This document shows, one piece after another, positions 8,749 through 17,772 of a DNA stretch of 56,133 nt; positions within the stretch are counted from its first letter, which is position 1; each line of letters begins with the position of its first letter. The stretch is taken from positions 1-56,133 of the forward strand of contig JAYZQT010000062.1 of assembly GCA_036136335.1 (NCBI GenBank). The letters run 5' to 3'. A program made the position numbers and the translations under genes. Source of the stretch: JAYZQT01 sp036136335 (GTDB taxonomy: Bacteria; Pseudomonadota; Alphaproteobacteria; MPNO01; UBA830). A model generated the notes under the pieces. The model did not search any database. It was not told the origin of the DNA and saw only the letters and a program-made list of their open reading frames with translations.

Positions 8749-9321
8749 ATGGGAAAAAAAGTTAAGGAACTCGTTACCTATTGGGGTCCGTCGGTTTCTG
8801 AGTGGGGAGACGGCACAGAAAAACGCTACGAAATCGAACGAGACGAGGAGTTGCTAAAAAACAGCGGCGAGGGTGGTCGCAAGATGGAGAAAATATCACT
8901 TAATGATATTTTCGAGGACGGGGTTGTTACTGGAGTGGATATGGTTAACGGATACATGCCTTTGGTCCTTTACGCCAACGAAGATATGATTATCGAAGTG
9001 GCAAACTGCGACCGCGAACAGGGCATGTGGCATCGCAATCTAGGCGGGGATGAATGGGCGTTTCAGTATCAGGGGTCGCGGACACTAGAATGTGAAACTG
9101 GACCGATTACCATCAACGAGGGAGAGATGACTGTTATCCCGCGCGGAGTTTCTCACAAGAATGTTGGACATGGGACGAACATCGAAATAACCATTTATAC
9201 CAAAAATCCCCTCAAGCGCATGACGTCACAGGACTCGGCAAAAGCGAGAAAAAGCATGAAGGTGAAAGATGGCAAGCCGGTGGTGCCGCCAGCCACGCTC
9301 GATACCAAAATTGACGATTAG
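8749..9321 (+). CDS. Cupin-domain protein (homogentisate dioxygenase-like fold)
   Basis: 190 residues. The core resembles one cupin barrel of homogentisate and 3-hydroxyanthranilate dioxygenases: MWHRNLGGDEWAFQYQGS (about 85-102), then LECETGPITINEGEMTVIPRGVSHKN (about 104-130). Possible metal ligands are His86, Glu92 and the His of GVSHK, so an Fe(II) oxygenase or isomerase role is possible but not shown. A clear AGGAGA precedes the ATG. It stands nine bases from the MarR gene in one operon and opposite a flavin hydroxylase, which suggests a role in breaking down an aromatic or enol substrate. That is an inference from context. Confidence 0.75.
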   Translation: MGKKVKELVTYWGPSVSEWGDGTEKRYEIERDEELLKNSGEGGRKMEKISLNDIFEDGVVTGVDMVNGYMPLVLYANEDMIIEVANCDREQGMWHRNLGGDEWAFQYQGSRTLECETGPITINEGEMTVIPRGVSHKNVGHGTNIEITIYTKNPLKRMTSQDSAKARKSMKVKDGKPVVPPATLDTKIDD

Positions 9322-9330
9322 CAGGATCAA

Positions 9331-9831
9331 ATGGTGGAGAATACAGGTGTTTGCCCGGAAACAGACGCGGAGGAGACGGACAACTTACCATTTATACTTG
9401 GATTTTTTCCGTACCTGCTTGCCCACGCACATAGTTTGTTAACCCGCCACGTCACCTCTTTCGCCGCTAACGAAAAATCTTCAAGAAATGACTTCCGGGT
9501 CATGGTCACCCTTGTTGACAACGATAATCTATCGCTGGGCCAATTGGCGGAGATGATGCAGGTCAAACAACCTACTCTTAGCAGGATTATCGAAAATTTG
9601 GTCACCAGCGGTCTAGTTGAAAGACGTGGGTCAAAAAAAGACCGGCGCGCAGTGGAGATCCGTCTTTCGCCTGCCGGGAAACGTGCGGTTAAGCCGCTGC
9701 TCAAGCAGGCCCAGAGTTTGAATGATGATATTGTTTCTAAGCTTGGTATTACAGATGCGGAAAACCTAGTCCGAATTCTGAAACGCATTGTTGTGATGGA
9801 GCGTGCACGAGATTCTGCCGCTGTCGAATAA
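9331..9831 (+). CDS. MarR-family transcriptional regulator
   Basis: 166 residues with the MarR winged helix-turn-helix. LSLGQLAEMMQVKQPTLSRI is the recognition unit (about 62-81), followed by the LVTSGLVERRGSKKDRRAV wing, where the DxR segment of the beta-wing is well preserved. MarR proteins are dimeric repressors released by phenolic ligands. The gene is cotranscribed with the cupin (nine-base gap) and probably controls this operon and the divergent flavin monooxygenase. The SDR follows after 50 bases. Confidence 0.9.
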   Translation: MVENTGVCPETDAEETDNLPFILGFFPYLLAHAHSLLTRHVTSFAANEKSSRNDFRVMVTLVDNDNLSLGQLAEMMQVKQPTLSRIIENLVTSGLVERRGSKKDRRAVEIRLSPAGKRAVKPLLKQAQSLNDDIVSKLGITDAENLVRILKRIVVMERARDSAAVE

Positions 9832-9881
9832 GCATGTAATCATGGTGACACCTGCACAGCCTTTTTCAGCGGAGATATTTG

Positions 9882-10736
9882 ATGGATAGATTAAAAGACA
9901 AAGTCGCAGTTATTACACAGGCGGGGTCATATTTTGGTCGCGCGGTTGCTGAAGCCTATGCCGAAGAGGGAGCCAAGCTTTATCTGCAGGATTGGGAGGA
10001 ACGGACAGACGTTATAGAAGATCCCGCTGCCAACATTAGAAATAATAATGCGGTCGAGGTTGCGACCGGAGTTTGGGACATTACCATGGGCAAACAGACC
10101 CTCGCCATGACGAACGACATCATGGAGACTTATGGCCGTGTTGATGTTCTTGTGAATACCGCTATGGAAGGCGGTCACGGAATTCTCTTCGATATCCGCG
10201 AACCCGAATGGGATATATGTATGGACCGTGGCCTAAAGAGCTATTTTCTTACCTGCCAATATATCGGCGAGGAAATGGCTCGGGTCGGATACGGCAAGAT
10301 CATCAACATTACATCGATTGTCGGAAAAATGGGCTCTGCCGGTTCTGTGCCCTGGGGTGCCTGCCGCGGTGGCGTAGACGCCCTGACTTACGGATTGGCT
10401 CAATCCCTAGGAGAGTACGGTGTCAGGTGTGTTGGTTTGGCCCGCGGTGCAACCGATTCAACACCCTACACCGAAGAGGCACGCCAGACTAGAATAGCCA
10501 AGATCCCGTTCAAACGTCTTGGCACTGAGAGAGACATCACAGGTCCCGCAATTTTCTTAGCAACAGCAGAATCAGATTGGGTGACGGGCTCGGTCATCTA
10601 TGCTGACGCGGGATACGCGCATGCGGCGGCCACAGACGTCGAACACAAGGCAACGGAGTTTCCTCTCAAGCAACGTGGAACCAAACACCTCGACACACCA
10701 CGTGACAAAGAGGCCCTGGATCAGTTTAAATCCTAA
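9882..10736 (+). CDS. SDR-fold protein with replaced catalytic residues
   Basis: A 284-residue classical SDR by length and layout (Rossmann half, GRVDVLVNTA strand, IINITSIVGKMG, GSVIYADAGYA end). The active site is not conserved: Ser145 is kept, but the Tyr position is Trp158 and the Lys position is Arg162 (WGACR where YxxxK is expected, with the normal 13-residue spacing from the Ser). The structural Asn is Gly117. The cofactor loop reads TQAGSYFGR, replacing two glycines of TGxxxGxG. Oxidoreductase activity is doubtful; it may bind a ligand or partner. ATG at 9882 is chosen (GGAG seven bases upstream) over the TTG just before it. It is unrelated to the truncated SDR at 2.5 kb. Confidence 0.85.
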   Translation: MDRLKDKVAVITQAGSYFGRAVAEAYAEEGAKLYLQDWEERTDVIEDPAANIRNNNAVEVATGVWDITMGKQTLAMTNDIMETYGRVDVLVNTAMEGGHGILFDIREPEWDICMDRGLKSYFLTCQYIGEEMARVGYGKIINITSIVGKMGSAGSVPWGACRGGVDALTYGLAQSLGEYGVRCVGLARGATDSTPYTEEARQTRIAKIPFKRLGTERDITGPAIFLATAESDWVTGSVIYADAGYAHAAATDVEHKATEFPLKQRGTKHLDTPRDKEALDQFKS

Positions 10737-10797
10737 CATAATCCGCCCTCGGCCAACTCAGCAGTTTCTGTTCAGTCTTTCAAATCGACCTCAACAG

Positions 10798-10889
10798 CGG
10801 GTGCCTGGATGAGGATTATCCGCTTCACGTCCTACGATCAGAAGGCACGGCTTGCATGTTTCCTCGAGGAGGTGGCACCGTTGCTATGA
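10798..10889 (+). pseudogene. 3' remnant of a second LLM flavin oxidoreductase gene
   Basis: The 75 bases 10815-10889 align without gaps to the last 25 codons of the LLM gene ending at 6721. There are 11 differences, mostly at third codon positions, and both end at TGA. The translation is IIRFTSYDQKARLACFLEE followed by VAPLL. Weaker similarity runs back to about 10798 and then stops. Only the tail of a formerly functional paralogue survives, so a deletion or rearrangement ended at this point. Confidence 0.75.
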
Positions 10890-11348
10890 TTGTTAGTTTT
10901 TTTACACCACTAGTGAATAATTCTTGGGCACCCTTCCTTGTCCTGCTGGCTAGGTGATCCGACTGAACCGAGAGGGTTGATCAGCAGAACATTTGGCTCA
11001 TGGAATGTGGGGCCTTTGGATCGCGATAATCAGAAAACCCTATTTCCACCCCTATTTTCACGGGAACGATATTTTAAATTATGGCCCGCGCATTTTAGGT
11101 CTTTAAATGCTTTCCATACCGCGGCCGTATGCGAAGTCAATCTGAAGAACTTCCGATCTCCTTGCGGAATTGGTTACTTTTTAATTTCCACCGTTAGCTG
11201 CTAGCGAAGCACATGGCAAAGGTATGCGAGGCCAGCTTCCCATTGTTTCATCGTCCGCTGGGTGGGGTTTACGCGACTGTTCTGGTTTCCTAGTTCGACA
11301 TCTAAAGTGTTGCGGATTTCTGTAAATCGCCGGAGGGTTTTGGCGATT
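10890..11348. other. 460-base interval with no recognised gene
   Basis: Between the LLM remnant and the 3' end of the TPP-enzyme gene. Short frames occur on both strands but none has a family pattern or a ribosome binding site. It is probably degenerate sequence left by the rearrangement that removed the rest of the LLM paralogue. Confidence 0.4.
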
Positions 11349-12506
11349 TTATGGCATCGGCCGGGTAATGTCGAAGCTGGTCAGGACCGAATAGGGCCGG
11401 AGCCCGAAATTCATCCACCGCAAACCATCTCGGATTGCCGGCTTCAGGTCCGACAGGTGACGGACAAGACGGTAATTTATTCGGGCGGCTTCAAGCAGAG
11501 GTTCGGTCATGTCGCCGGAATCTCCAAAGAACTCAGTCTCCCCAGCATCTCCCCTATATTCGGTTACCAGCAGTGTTGGTATCCCGAAAGTGGAATGCCC
11601 ACGCATAAGCTGGTAGGTTGCCGCATAAAGGCCAAAATTCTCGATGATTGCTGCTGGGGTTCTGCCCCCAAGCCAGGCACCCGCACAGATCCCGATCCCG
11701 GTGCCTTCATTAGCCACTGGCACATATCGCATCGACTGGTCATCAATACAGCGGCGAATGGTGTCAGAAAATCCACTACAGGGAAGGCCTATAACAAAAT
11801 CGATCATGTTCTCGCGTAGCCCATCGAATAGTACTTCCCCAAATGGGTCTTCCTCGTTGACGGGCGTGAATACCGGATCGGGCTGGGGTGGTTCACCGTG
11901 CTCTCGCGCCGAGGGTTTAAGGATGGTGGTTTGTTCGAGTTGCTCGATATGGCGGACGAAGCTGTACTTGTTCTCTTTGCCGTCAGTTAGCGAAGTGCCT
12001 ACAAACTCCTGCTCATTGTTGACTTTGGCGACAATCACTGTTGGGCCCACATCACCATTCAGTCCTTGAGTTACAGCGCTGGCGAAATCGTCCACGGTGC
12101 GCACTTCGTGGACGTTCTTGATGCCAGACGCGCGCGCCACACCGGGGATGTCGATCGGGCCGGCCGATAGGGACGCGGTGTGAGTGCCCTTGCCCGTCGA
12201 AACGTAGCCCTCGTTATCCAAGACAACGACACATAGATTTCGTGGAGCGGATTGGGCGAGTGTGCCAAGGACCGAGAGTTCGAAAAGGATCCCTCCGTCG
12301 CCGTCCAGCGCGAGCACCCGGCGATGGGGTAATGCGAGGGCAAGACCTAGTGCATAGGGTGTCACCATACCCATCCCTACGAAGTAGAAGTTCCCGTCAT
12401 GCGGTCTCGCCGTCCGCCACTCGTTAGCAGTATTGGCAAGGTTGGTGATCACGAGCTCATCGGTCATTGAGCCGGCAATCGCCTTGAAGCAGTCAAATCG
12501 TTTCAT
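11349..12506 (-). CDS. Thiamine-diphosphate decarboxylase, ComE-ComD type fusion in PP-PYR order
   Basis: 385 residues. The first half is a TPP PP domain: GDG at 69-71 and the partner Asn98 in VVLDNEGY match the GDG-x26-N cofactor motif. The second half is a PYR domain with GLPCSGFSDTI and the activating glutamate Glu267 in ANEGTGIG. These are the domains of sulfopyruvate and phosphonopyruvate decarboxylases, but those place PYR before PP, or split them into ComD and ComE, so this polypeptide is permuted. A related unfused pair sits at 46085-47175. It probably decarboxylates a 2-oxo acid; the substrate is unknown. It lies 35 bases downstream of the DUF1989 gene on the same strand, likely one operon. 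Confidence 0.82.
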   Translation of the reverse strand: MKRFDCFKAIAGSMTDELVITNLANTANEWRTARPHDGNFYFVGMGMVTPYALGLALALPHRRVLALDGDGGILFELSVLGTLAQSAPRNLCVVVLDNEGYVSTGKGTHTASLSAGPIDIPGVARASGIKNVHEVRTVDDFASAVTQGLNGDVGPTVIVAKVNNEQEFVGTSLTDGKENKYSFVRHIEQLEQTTILKPSAREHGEPPQPDPVFTPVNEEDPFGEVLFDGLRENMIDFVIGLPCSGFSDTIRRCIDDQSMRYVPVANEGTGIGICAGAWLGGRTPAAIIENFGLYAATYQLMRGHSTFGIPTLLVTEYRGDAGETEFFGDSGDMTEPLLEAARINYRLVRHLSDLKPAIRDGLRWMNFGLRPYSVLTSFDITRPMP

Positions 12507-12541
12507 CTCACATCCCAGACTTCACTATCTCAGCAATGCTT

Positions 12542-13405
12542 TCAACTGGCTCCGTGGTTACCACTGTAACCATTACTTGGCGCCGGTTTCCAGTTTGCTA
12601 TAGTTTCCTCCTGCGGCTGGTAAAATTCAACACGCAATGGATAGCACTGGGCTGCGTCACTGGAATGGCCGGCACCACAATCTCCACCGGGACAGGTGGA
12701 AAGTGCTGCCAGCAAATCGATCTCGGCAAATAGTTCGATGAAATCGCCTGGCCTTACCGGGCTTGATTTCATAAAATACTGGTTCGTGTCGCGCGTATAA
12801 CCCGTGCACATAAATACGTTCACGACATCATGTACGTGCGCTTCAGCAGCAGCCAGCGACATGCCTTTTGCGTCCGCAAGTGCCCGGGTGAGAGTTGAAT
12901 GACAGCAATAGTCGTAATTCTCATCCGTCAGAAGGTGTTTTGTATAGGGATCGCAGCGGGTACCAATTACATCATGGACGCCACCGCCAAATTCGTCGTA
13001 TCCGTACCAATCCAGCGTATCATGTGTGATGGTGGCCATCGGGCGTAGTTGCGGCATCGTACTCCACAATCGATCGCCGGTGCTGACGTGGGTTGCGTGC
13101 AGAGCCCGGGTCTTGCCACTATAAAACCTCTCGGAGAGATCATTAGCGTTCCAGAGATTTAGATCACCCACCTGTGGACCATCGATGCTGATGATACGAA
13201 ACAGATGGCCTGCTGGCACATCGAAGACCCGCGCACCGCGGACTGGAATAGTAAGTTCGTCGACGAGGCTCATGTTGCTGCGCACGATCTCATAAAAATT
13301 CTGGTCGTAGGTGGGCAGGCTGTCCAAGGTATAAACGGTTACCGGAGTTACTGCCCTTCGTGCCGCCGCGTCCACGGGCTCCGGATTCTGTGGTGGAATT
13401 GCCAT
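12542..13405 (-). CDS. DUF1989 (urea-carboxylase-associated) family protein
   Basis: 287 residues matching the DUF1989 family, whose members accompany urea amidolyase genes but also occur elsewhere. It has the barrel segments FDVPAGHLFRIISIDGPQVGDLNLWNA and SGKTRALHATHVSTGDRLWS, a Cys/His region (GTRCDPYTK, YDYCCHSTL) and the late cysteine motif CPGGDCG. The cysteines and histidines suggest a metal site. AGGAA precedes the ATG. No urea carboxylase is present, so the usual partner is missing. It heads an apparent operon with the TPP fusion enzyme. Confidence 0.8.
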   Translation of the reverse strand: MAIPPQNPEPVDAAARRAVTPVTVYTLDSLPTYDQNFYEIVRSNMSLVDELTIPVRGARVFDVPAGHLFRIISIDGPQVGDLNLWNANDLSERFYSGKTRALHATHVSTGDRLWSTMPQLRPMATITHDTLDWYGYDEFGGGVHDVIGTRCDPYTKHLLTDENYDYCCHSTLTRALADAKGMSLAAAEAHVHDVVNVFMCTGYTRDTNQYFMKSSPVRPGDFIELFAEIDLLAALSTCPGGDCGAGHSSDAAQCYPLRVEFYQPQEETIANWKPAPSNGYSGNHGAS

Positions 13406-13688
13406 GGGTGTTCCTTTCGGCCAAATGCAGGAATATCAATATTCTTACAGCTGTAGAATTCAAGAAGGATTATTGAGGGTGTCATGAACTTCCATGCGTG
13501 TCGAGGAGCTGATAGCGCCCGTTTTGCTGTCAAACTCCGATGAGCCTGAATGAGGTTTTACAAACGGCGTTAACTGTGGCCCTTCCGGGCCAGGCACCGG
13601 TAGCGTATAAACGGCAGCACTTGCCTGTCTATAGATTTGGAGTCATCGTTAGCATTGGTAGAGGGATACCCACATTCACACTGGGGTA

Positions 13689-14528
13689 ATGGACATGGCA
13701 TACGAGATGATTAGTGTAACGGCGGTGGCACCGAATATCGGCGGGCTGGTTGGCGATATCAACCTGACCGAGCCACTGAGCCCAGCGTTAGTCCGGGATC
13801 TCCACGACGCCCTGATGGAGCATCAGGTCCTGTTTTTTCGGGATCAACAACTCACGCATGAAACGCAGAAGGCTCTTGGCGCCCATTTTGGCAAGCTGCA
13901 TGTCAGTGTCGGTGGAGATGGGACCAACTCGAAGCAACTCGGCGACCATCCCGAGGTTCGTGCCCTGCATTTCGACAAGGATTCGAAATCAGTATCCGGA
14001 AACGAGGTGTGGCACACCGATCAGTCGTGCCTCGAGACGCCGCTGATGGGCAGCATTCTCTATATCCATACTGTGCCGCCGAACGGGGGTGGGGATACAC
14101 TGTTTGCGAGTATGTATGCCGCATATGACGCTCTCTCTCCAAACATGAAGCGGTATCTTGAAGGGATGACAGCGTTGCATGACGGTGCAGGTGCGTTTGC
14201 ACGGACGGCGACGAACGACCTTCCAATTACCGAACAGCCAGTCATAGCCAAACACCCGGTCACCGGCCGGCGACTGATATACGTAAATCCCACCTTCACT
14301 ACCCGCATGTGCGGCGTTTCACGTGATGAGGGAGACGCCGTTTTGTCTTACCTGTATCGTCATTGTGCAAACCCGAACTTTCTGGTGCGGTTCAACTGGG
14401 AACCACATTCAGTTGCATTCTGGGACAACCGCTGTACGCACCATCTTGCACTCTGGGACTACTACCCGAACGTTCGTTCGGGCTTCCGCATCCAGATCAA
14501 AGGCACGGATCCGGTGCTTGCCGGGTGA
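13689..14528 (+). CDS. TauD/TfdA-family Fe(II)/2-oxoglutarate dioxygenase
   Basis: 279 residues. The iron triad is readable: WHTDQSC (HxD) near the middle and the distal His in WDNRCTHHLALWDY, followed by the 2-oxoglutarate-binding Arg (the RSGFRIQIKG segment). The family hydroxylates substrates such as taurine, sulfonates, phenoxyacetates or quaternary amines, releasing succinate and CO2; the substrate here cannot be told. It is divergent from the DUF1989/TPP-enzyme operon across about 280 bases that probably hold both promoters. A second in-frame ATG lies six bases downstream, so the start is uncertain by two codons. Confidence 0.88.
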   Translation: MDMAYEMISVTAVAPNIGGLVGDINLTEPLSPALVRDLHDALMEHQVLFFRDQQLTHETQKALGAHFGKLHVSVGGDGTNSKQLGDHPEVRALHFDKDSKSVSGNEVWHTDQSCLETPLMGSILYIHTVPPNGGGDTLFASMYAAYDALSPNMKRYLEGMTALHDGAGAFARTATNDLPITEQPVIAKHPVTGRRLIYVNPTFTTRMCGVSRDEGDAVLSYLYRHCANPNFLVRFNWEPHSVAFWDNRCTHHLALWDYYPNVRSGFRIQIKGTDPVLAG

Positions 14529-14751
14529 ATGACCTGTGCTGATGGATTGTCCAGCCACTGACAGTTAAAAACCCTGCGGATGCACCTGAGCGTGCGCGGT
14601 AAATCAGAAATGCAAAGCCAACATATGCGCGTTGGAAGTAAAATCTCTATTCGTCTGCGGTATAGATTGGTAACCCACAGTTTCCGCGCGGCTATTTTCT
14701 GGATGAAGTTACTTGTTTGCCCAATAAGTAAACCAGAACCCTGTGTAGGAT

Positions 14752-15723
14752 CTAGAGCAGGGAGTTGAGTTTCTTTCGGATAAGGATCTCGGCGTCCTGC
14801 ATGATCCGCTCAATCAATTCAGCGCAGGTGGGTATATCATCTATCAGTCCGGCCACCATGCCACAGGACCAGGCACCGGCATCCATTTCGCCGTCGAGCA
14901 TGACTTTTGGATAGATACCGGCCACATCATCAGCAATGTCCTCAAACGTGATACTGGCACCTTTGTGCTGCTCCATTTCAAGCACTCGCTCGACGGCTGG
15001 ATTAGTTAGCACCCGTTCGGTGTTGCGGAGAGGGCGCATCACGAGGCGGGTATCAAGTTCGGTCGCCCCGACAATGGCCTGTTTCACATTTCCATGCACC
15101 GGTGCTTCTTGGGTAGCGATGAAACGGGTGCCCATATTCATGCCGTCGGCTCCCATCGCAAGCGCTGCAACGAGGCTGCGCGCGTCAGCCATGCCGCCAG
15201 AAGCGACAAACGGTATCTCCAGTTCGTCCGCCGCGCGAGGCAACAGGATCATATTGGGGATGTCATCCTCTCCCGGGTGACCACCGCATTCGAAGCCGTC
15301 AACTGAGACAGCATCGCAACCTATTGATTGGGCTTTTAGCGAATGGCGAACGGATGTGCATTTATGGATCACCTTGACACCGGCGTCCTGCAGGCGCGGC
15401 AAATGTTCCTGCGGGTTGCGGCCTGCGGTCTCCACAATCCGCACGTTGCCATCAATGATGGCGTTAATGTATGCAGGATAGTCGGGTGCCTCAACGCTCG
15501 GTAAAAAGGTCAGGTTGACGCCAAATGGCCTGTCTGTGAGGTCTCGGCATTTCGCTATTTCGGTCGCGAGGTCCTGCGATGACCTTTGTGTAAGACCAGT
15601 GATGATTCCGAGGCCACCGGCATTGGAAACGGCAGCTGCCAATTCCGCGAAACCCACATAGTGCATGCCGCCCTGGATTATCGGGTGCTCTATGCCAAAC
15701 ATTTCAGTGATCCGAGTTTTCAT
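14752..15723 (-). CDS. Nitronate monooxygenase-family FMN enzyme
   Basis: 323 residues of the nitronate monooxygenase (2-nitropropane dioxygenase) TIM-barrel family. HPIIQGGMHYVGFAELAAAVSNAGGLG is the hallmark N-terminus, followed by GCDAVSVDGFECGGHPGE with the active-site His, and the FMN phosphate site VASGGMADARSLVAALAMGADG. Such enzymes oxidise alkyl nitronates such as propionate-3-nitronate, and some relatives are enoyl-ACP reductases, so the substrate is not certain. It stands alone on the minus strand; the gaps on both sides (about 220 and 170 bases) hold nothing recognisable. Confidence 0.87.
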   Translation of the reverse strand: MKTRITEMFGIEHPIIQGGMHYVGFAELAAAVSNAGGLGIITGLTQRSSQDLATEIAKCRDLTDRPFGVNLTFLPSVEAPDYPAYINAIIDGNVRIVETAGRNPQEHLPRLQDAGVKVIHKCTSVRHSLKAQSIGCDAVSVDGFECGGHPGEDDIPNMILLPRAADELEIPFVASGGMADARSLVAALAMGADGMNMGTRFIATQEAPVHGNVKQAIVGATELDTRLVMRPLRNTERVLTNPAVERVLEMEQHKGASITFEDIADDVAGIYPKVMLDGEMDAGAWSCGMVAGLIDDIPTCAELIERIMQDAEILIRKKLNSLL

Positions 15724-15896
15724 GTTCTGGTGTCTTTCCCTGATGGTCGTGTAAAAGATGGCCCGGGACGAGTGTATACAAGGGCATCATACCTATTCGG
15801 TTACCTTCCGTCTGCGCCCGCAGATTCCGTTTATAAGTTTAGCGAAGGTGATTAACGGGCATTTGCGTCAAACGCAGATTTCATGAATTCAGGGTT

Positions 15897-16331
15897 CTAA
15901 CTGGTTGGAAGGCGTTTGATGACGGAACTGCTTTTGCCGGTGCCGGGTTTCGTGCGTTTCCATGAGAGGAGTGCTTTGCTTTTGATGCCTCCATAGATGC
16001 TGGGGGACGATGTCAGGGTCAGGATACCATCATTCAAAACGGTCAGCCGTGTTTGGGCCTGGCCAACAAGTTGTGCCTCGCTACTCATATCCACACGGTG
16101 AATTACCCGATCATGCTCGACCTCGAACGGTCCGCAATAGGCGAGGTGTTTGGGTTTCCCGCCCGTTTTGTCGATTATGGAGATGATCGCAGACATGTAG
16201 CCGTCGGTCCCGTACAGCAACATTCCCTTCGAACCCTCAAGCCAAGGTTTGCTTTCTGTACCAGTCTCATTCACAAGCCTGAAATCGGCGAGGTGCCAGG
16301 TCCCTATGAAGTCGTCGAATTTAATGATCAA
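15897..16331 (-). CDS. Lipocalin-like domain protein
   Basis: 144 residues resembling the bacterial lipocalin-like family. The start motif is FIGTWHLADFRLVNETG, then GMLLYGTDGYMSAIISI, a central FEVEHDRVIHRVD and a closing TRLTVLND strand. No signal peptide is present, so it is cytoplasmic. These barrels often bind or convert small hydrophobic molecules, but none has been established here. It begins at TTG (16331) with GGAAAG upstream. The gene is divergent from the methylamine operon, sharing 189 bases of upstream DNA. Confidence 0.72.
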   Translation of the reverse strand: MIIKFDDFIGTWHLADFRLVNETGTESKPWLEGSKGMLLYGTDGYMSAIISIIDKTGGKPKHLAYCGPFEVEHDRVIHRVDMSSEAQLVGQAQTRLTVLNDGILTLTSSPSIYGGIKSKALLSWKRTKPGTGKSSSVIKRLPTS

Positions 16332-16520
16332 TCTTTCCGAAAAATTAAGCCGAAGACACGTTCGCTACAGAAACCCCATGTGTCAAACTAAACCGTGTTT
16401 CATGCAAAACTTGGCCGGCACATTTGAAACGGCGCAAATGCCCGACTTGGCGGGAGACCTTATTTGTCCTATGGAAGGTGGGGTTCATGTATACAAAAAC
16501 AAAACGGTAGTATTCGGCTG

Positions 16521-17762
16521 ATGCCCTATCGACTTGTGAGCCAGGCATTGCGCCGGAAAAAGCCGGATTGTCGATTCTTCGAAACACCGGACAGACTTCG
16601 TAAGAGCTATGATGTTGTCGTGATCGGCGGTGGTGGCCATGGACTTGCTTGCGCTTACTATCTGGCTCGAGATCATGGAATTTCAGATATTGCCGTTCTG
16701 GAACAGCGCTATGTGGGTGGAGGGAATACCGGTCGGAATACCACGATTGTTCGGTCAAATTATCTGACTCCCGAAGGCGTAATGTTTTACGACGAGAGCG
16801 TGCGTCTGTTTCAGGATCTGTCCGAGGATCTGGATCTCAATCTATTCTATTCGACGCGCGGGCATTTTACGCTCGCCCATTCGGACAGTTCTCTTCGCAC
16901 GATGCGTTGGCGGGCCGAAGTCAACAAACACTACGGGATCGAAAGCGAAATATGGGACCGCGATGACATCGCCAGGGCTGTGCCGTTCATGGATTTGGAT
17001 TGCGGCGGCCAGCATCCGGTTCTGGGCGCGCTGTATCATGCCCCCGGCGCCGTCGCACGCCACGACGCGGTTGCGTGGGGATATGGCCGCGGGGCGTCCG
17101 ACCGGGGGATTGAAATTCACCAGAAGACGCAGGTTCGCGGTATCCGCGTGGCCGGCGATCAGGTCGAAGGCGTCGAGACCGATCGCGGTTTCATCGCCTG
17201 CAAAAAAGTTGTGTCCTGTGTCGCCGGATCGACGCCCCGGATCACCGACATGGTCGGCCTGCGAACCCCGATCGATATCCGGCCCTTGCAGGCCTGCGTG
17301 TCGGAGCCGCTGAAACCGTTTCTCGACACAATCATCGTGTCCGCCAGTCTGCATGTCTATGTTAGCCAATCGTCGCGCGGAGAGTTGGTGATGGGCGCAT
17401 CGGTCGACGGCGCACCACTGCATTCGACCCGCTCGACCTTCGACTTCGTCGAGGACCTCGCCGACAAGATGCTCGATCTTTTCCCGTTCCTCGGCGGGGT
17501 GAAGGTGGTGCGCCAATGGGCAGGCATGGCCGATATGACGCCCGATTTTGCGCCCATCATGGGCACCACGCCGGTGCGCGGCTTTTACCTAGATGCGGGC
17601 TGGGGCACATGGGGGTTTAAGGCGACACCGGTCAGCGGCAAGACCATGGCATATACCGTCGCAAACGATAGCGACCACGAACTTATCGAACCGTTCCGGT
17701 TGTCGCGTTTCGCCGAATACACCCTGGTGGGTGAAAAAGGCGCCGCGTCGGTGGGGCATTAG
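16521..17762 (+). CDS. mgdA: N-methylglutamate dehydrogenase subunit A (SoxB-like)
   Basis: 413 residues homologous to the beta subunit of heterotetrameric sarcosine oxidase. It has the FAD-binding motif YDVVVIGGGGHGLACAYYLA around residues 32-51 and RHDAVAWGYGRGA, where the His is the likely covalent FMN site. The end matches the DAO fold (GFYLDAGWGTWGFKATPVSGK). ATG at 16521 (MPYRLVSQ) fits the family N-terminus better than the TTG 57 bases upstream. Taken alone it would be called sarcosine oxidase beta. Because gmaS and mgsABC follow directly, I assign it to N-methylglutamate dehydrogenase, which oxidises N-methylglutamate to glutamate and a one-carbon unit. It is the first gene of an eight-gene run. 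Its 5' part is near 48% G+C and its 3' part above 60%. Confidence 0.85.
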   Translation: MPYRLVSQALRRKKPDCRFFETPDRLRKSYDVVVIGGGGHGLACAYYLARDHGISDIAVLEQRYVGGGNTGRNTTIVRSNYLTPEGVMFYDESVRLFQDLSEDLDLNLFYSTRGHFTLAHSDSSLRTMRWRAEVNKHYGIESEIWDRDDIARAVPFMDLDCGGQHPVLGALYHAPGAVARHDAVAWGYGRGASDRGIEIHQKTQVRGIRVAGDQVEGVETDRGFIACKKVVSCVAGSTPRITDMVGLRTPIDIRPLQACVSEPLKPFLDTIIVSASLHVYVSQSSRGELVMGASVDGAPLHSTRSTFDFVEDLADKMLDLFPFLGGVKVVRQWAGMADMTPDFAPIMGTTPVRGFYLDAGWGTWGFKATPVSGKTMAYTVANDSDHELIEPFRLSRFAEYTLVGEKGAASVGH

Positions 17763-17772
17763 GGAGGGGAAT

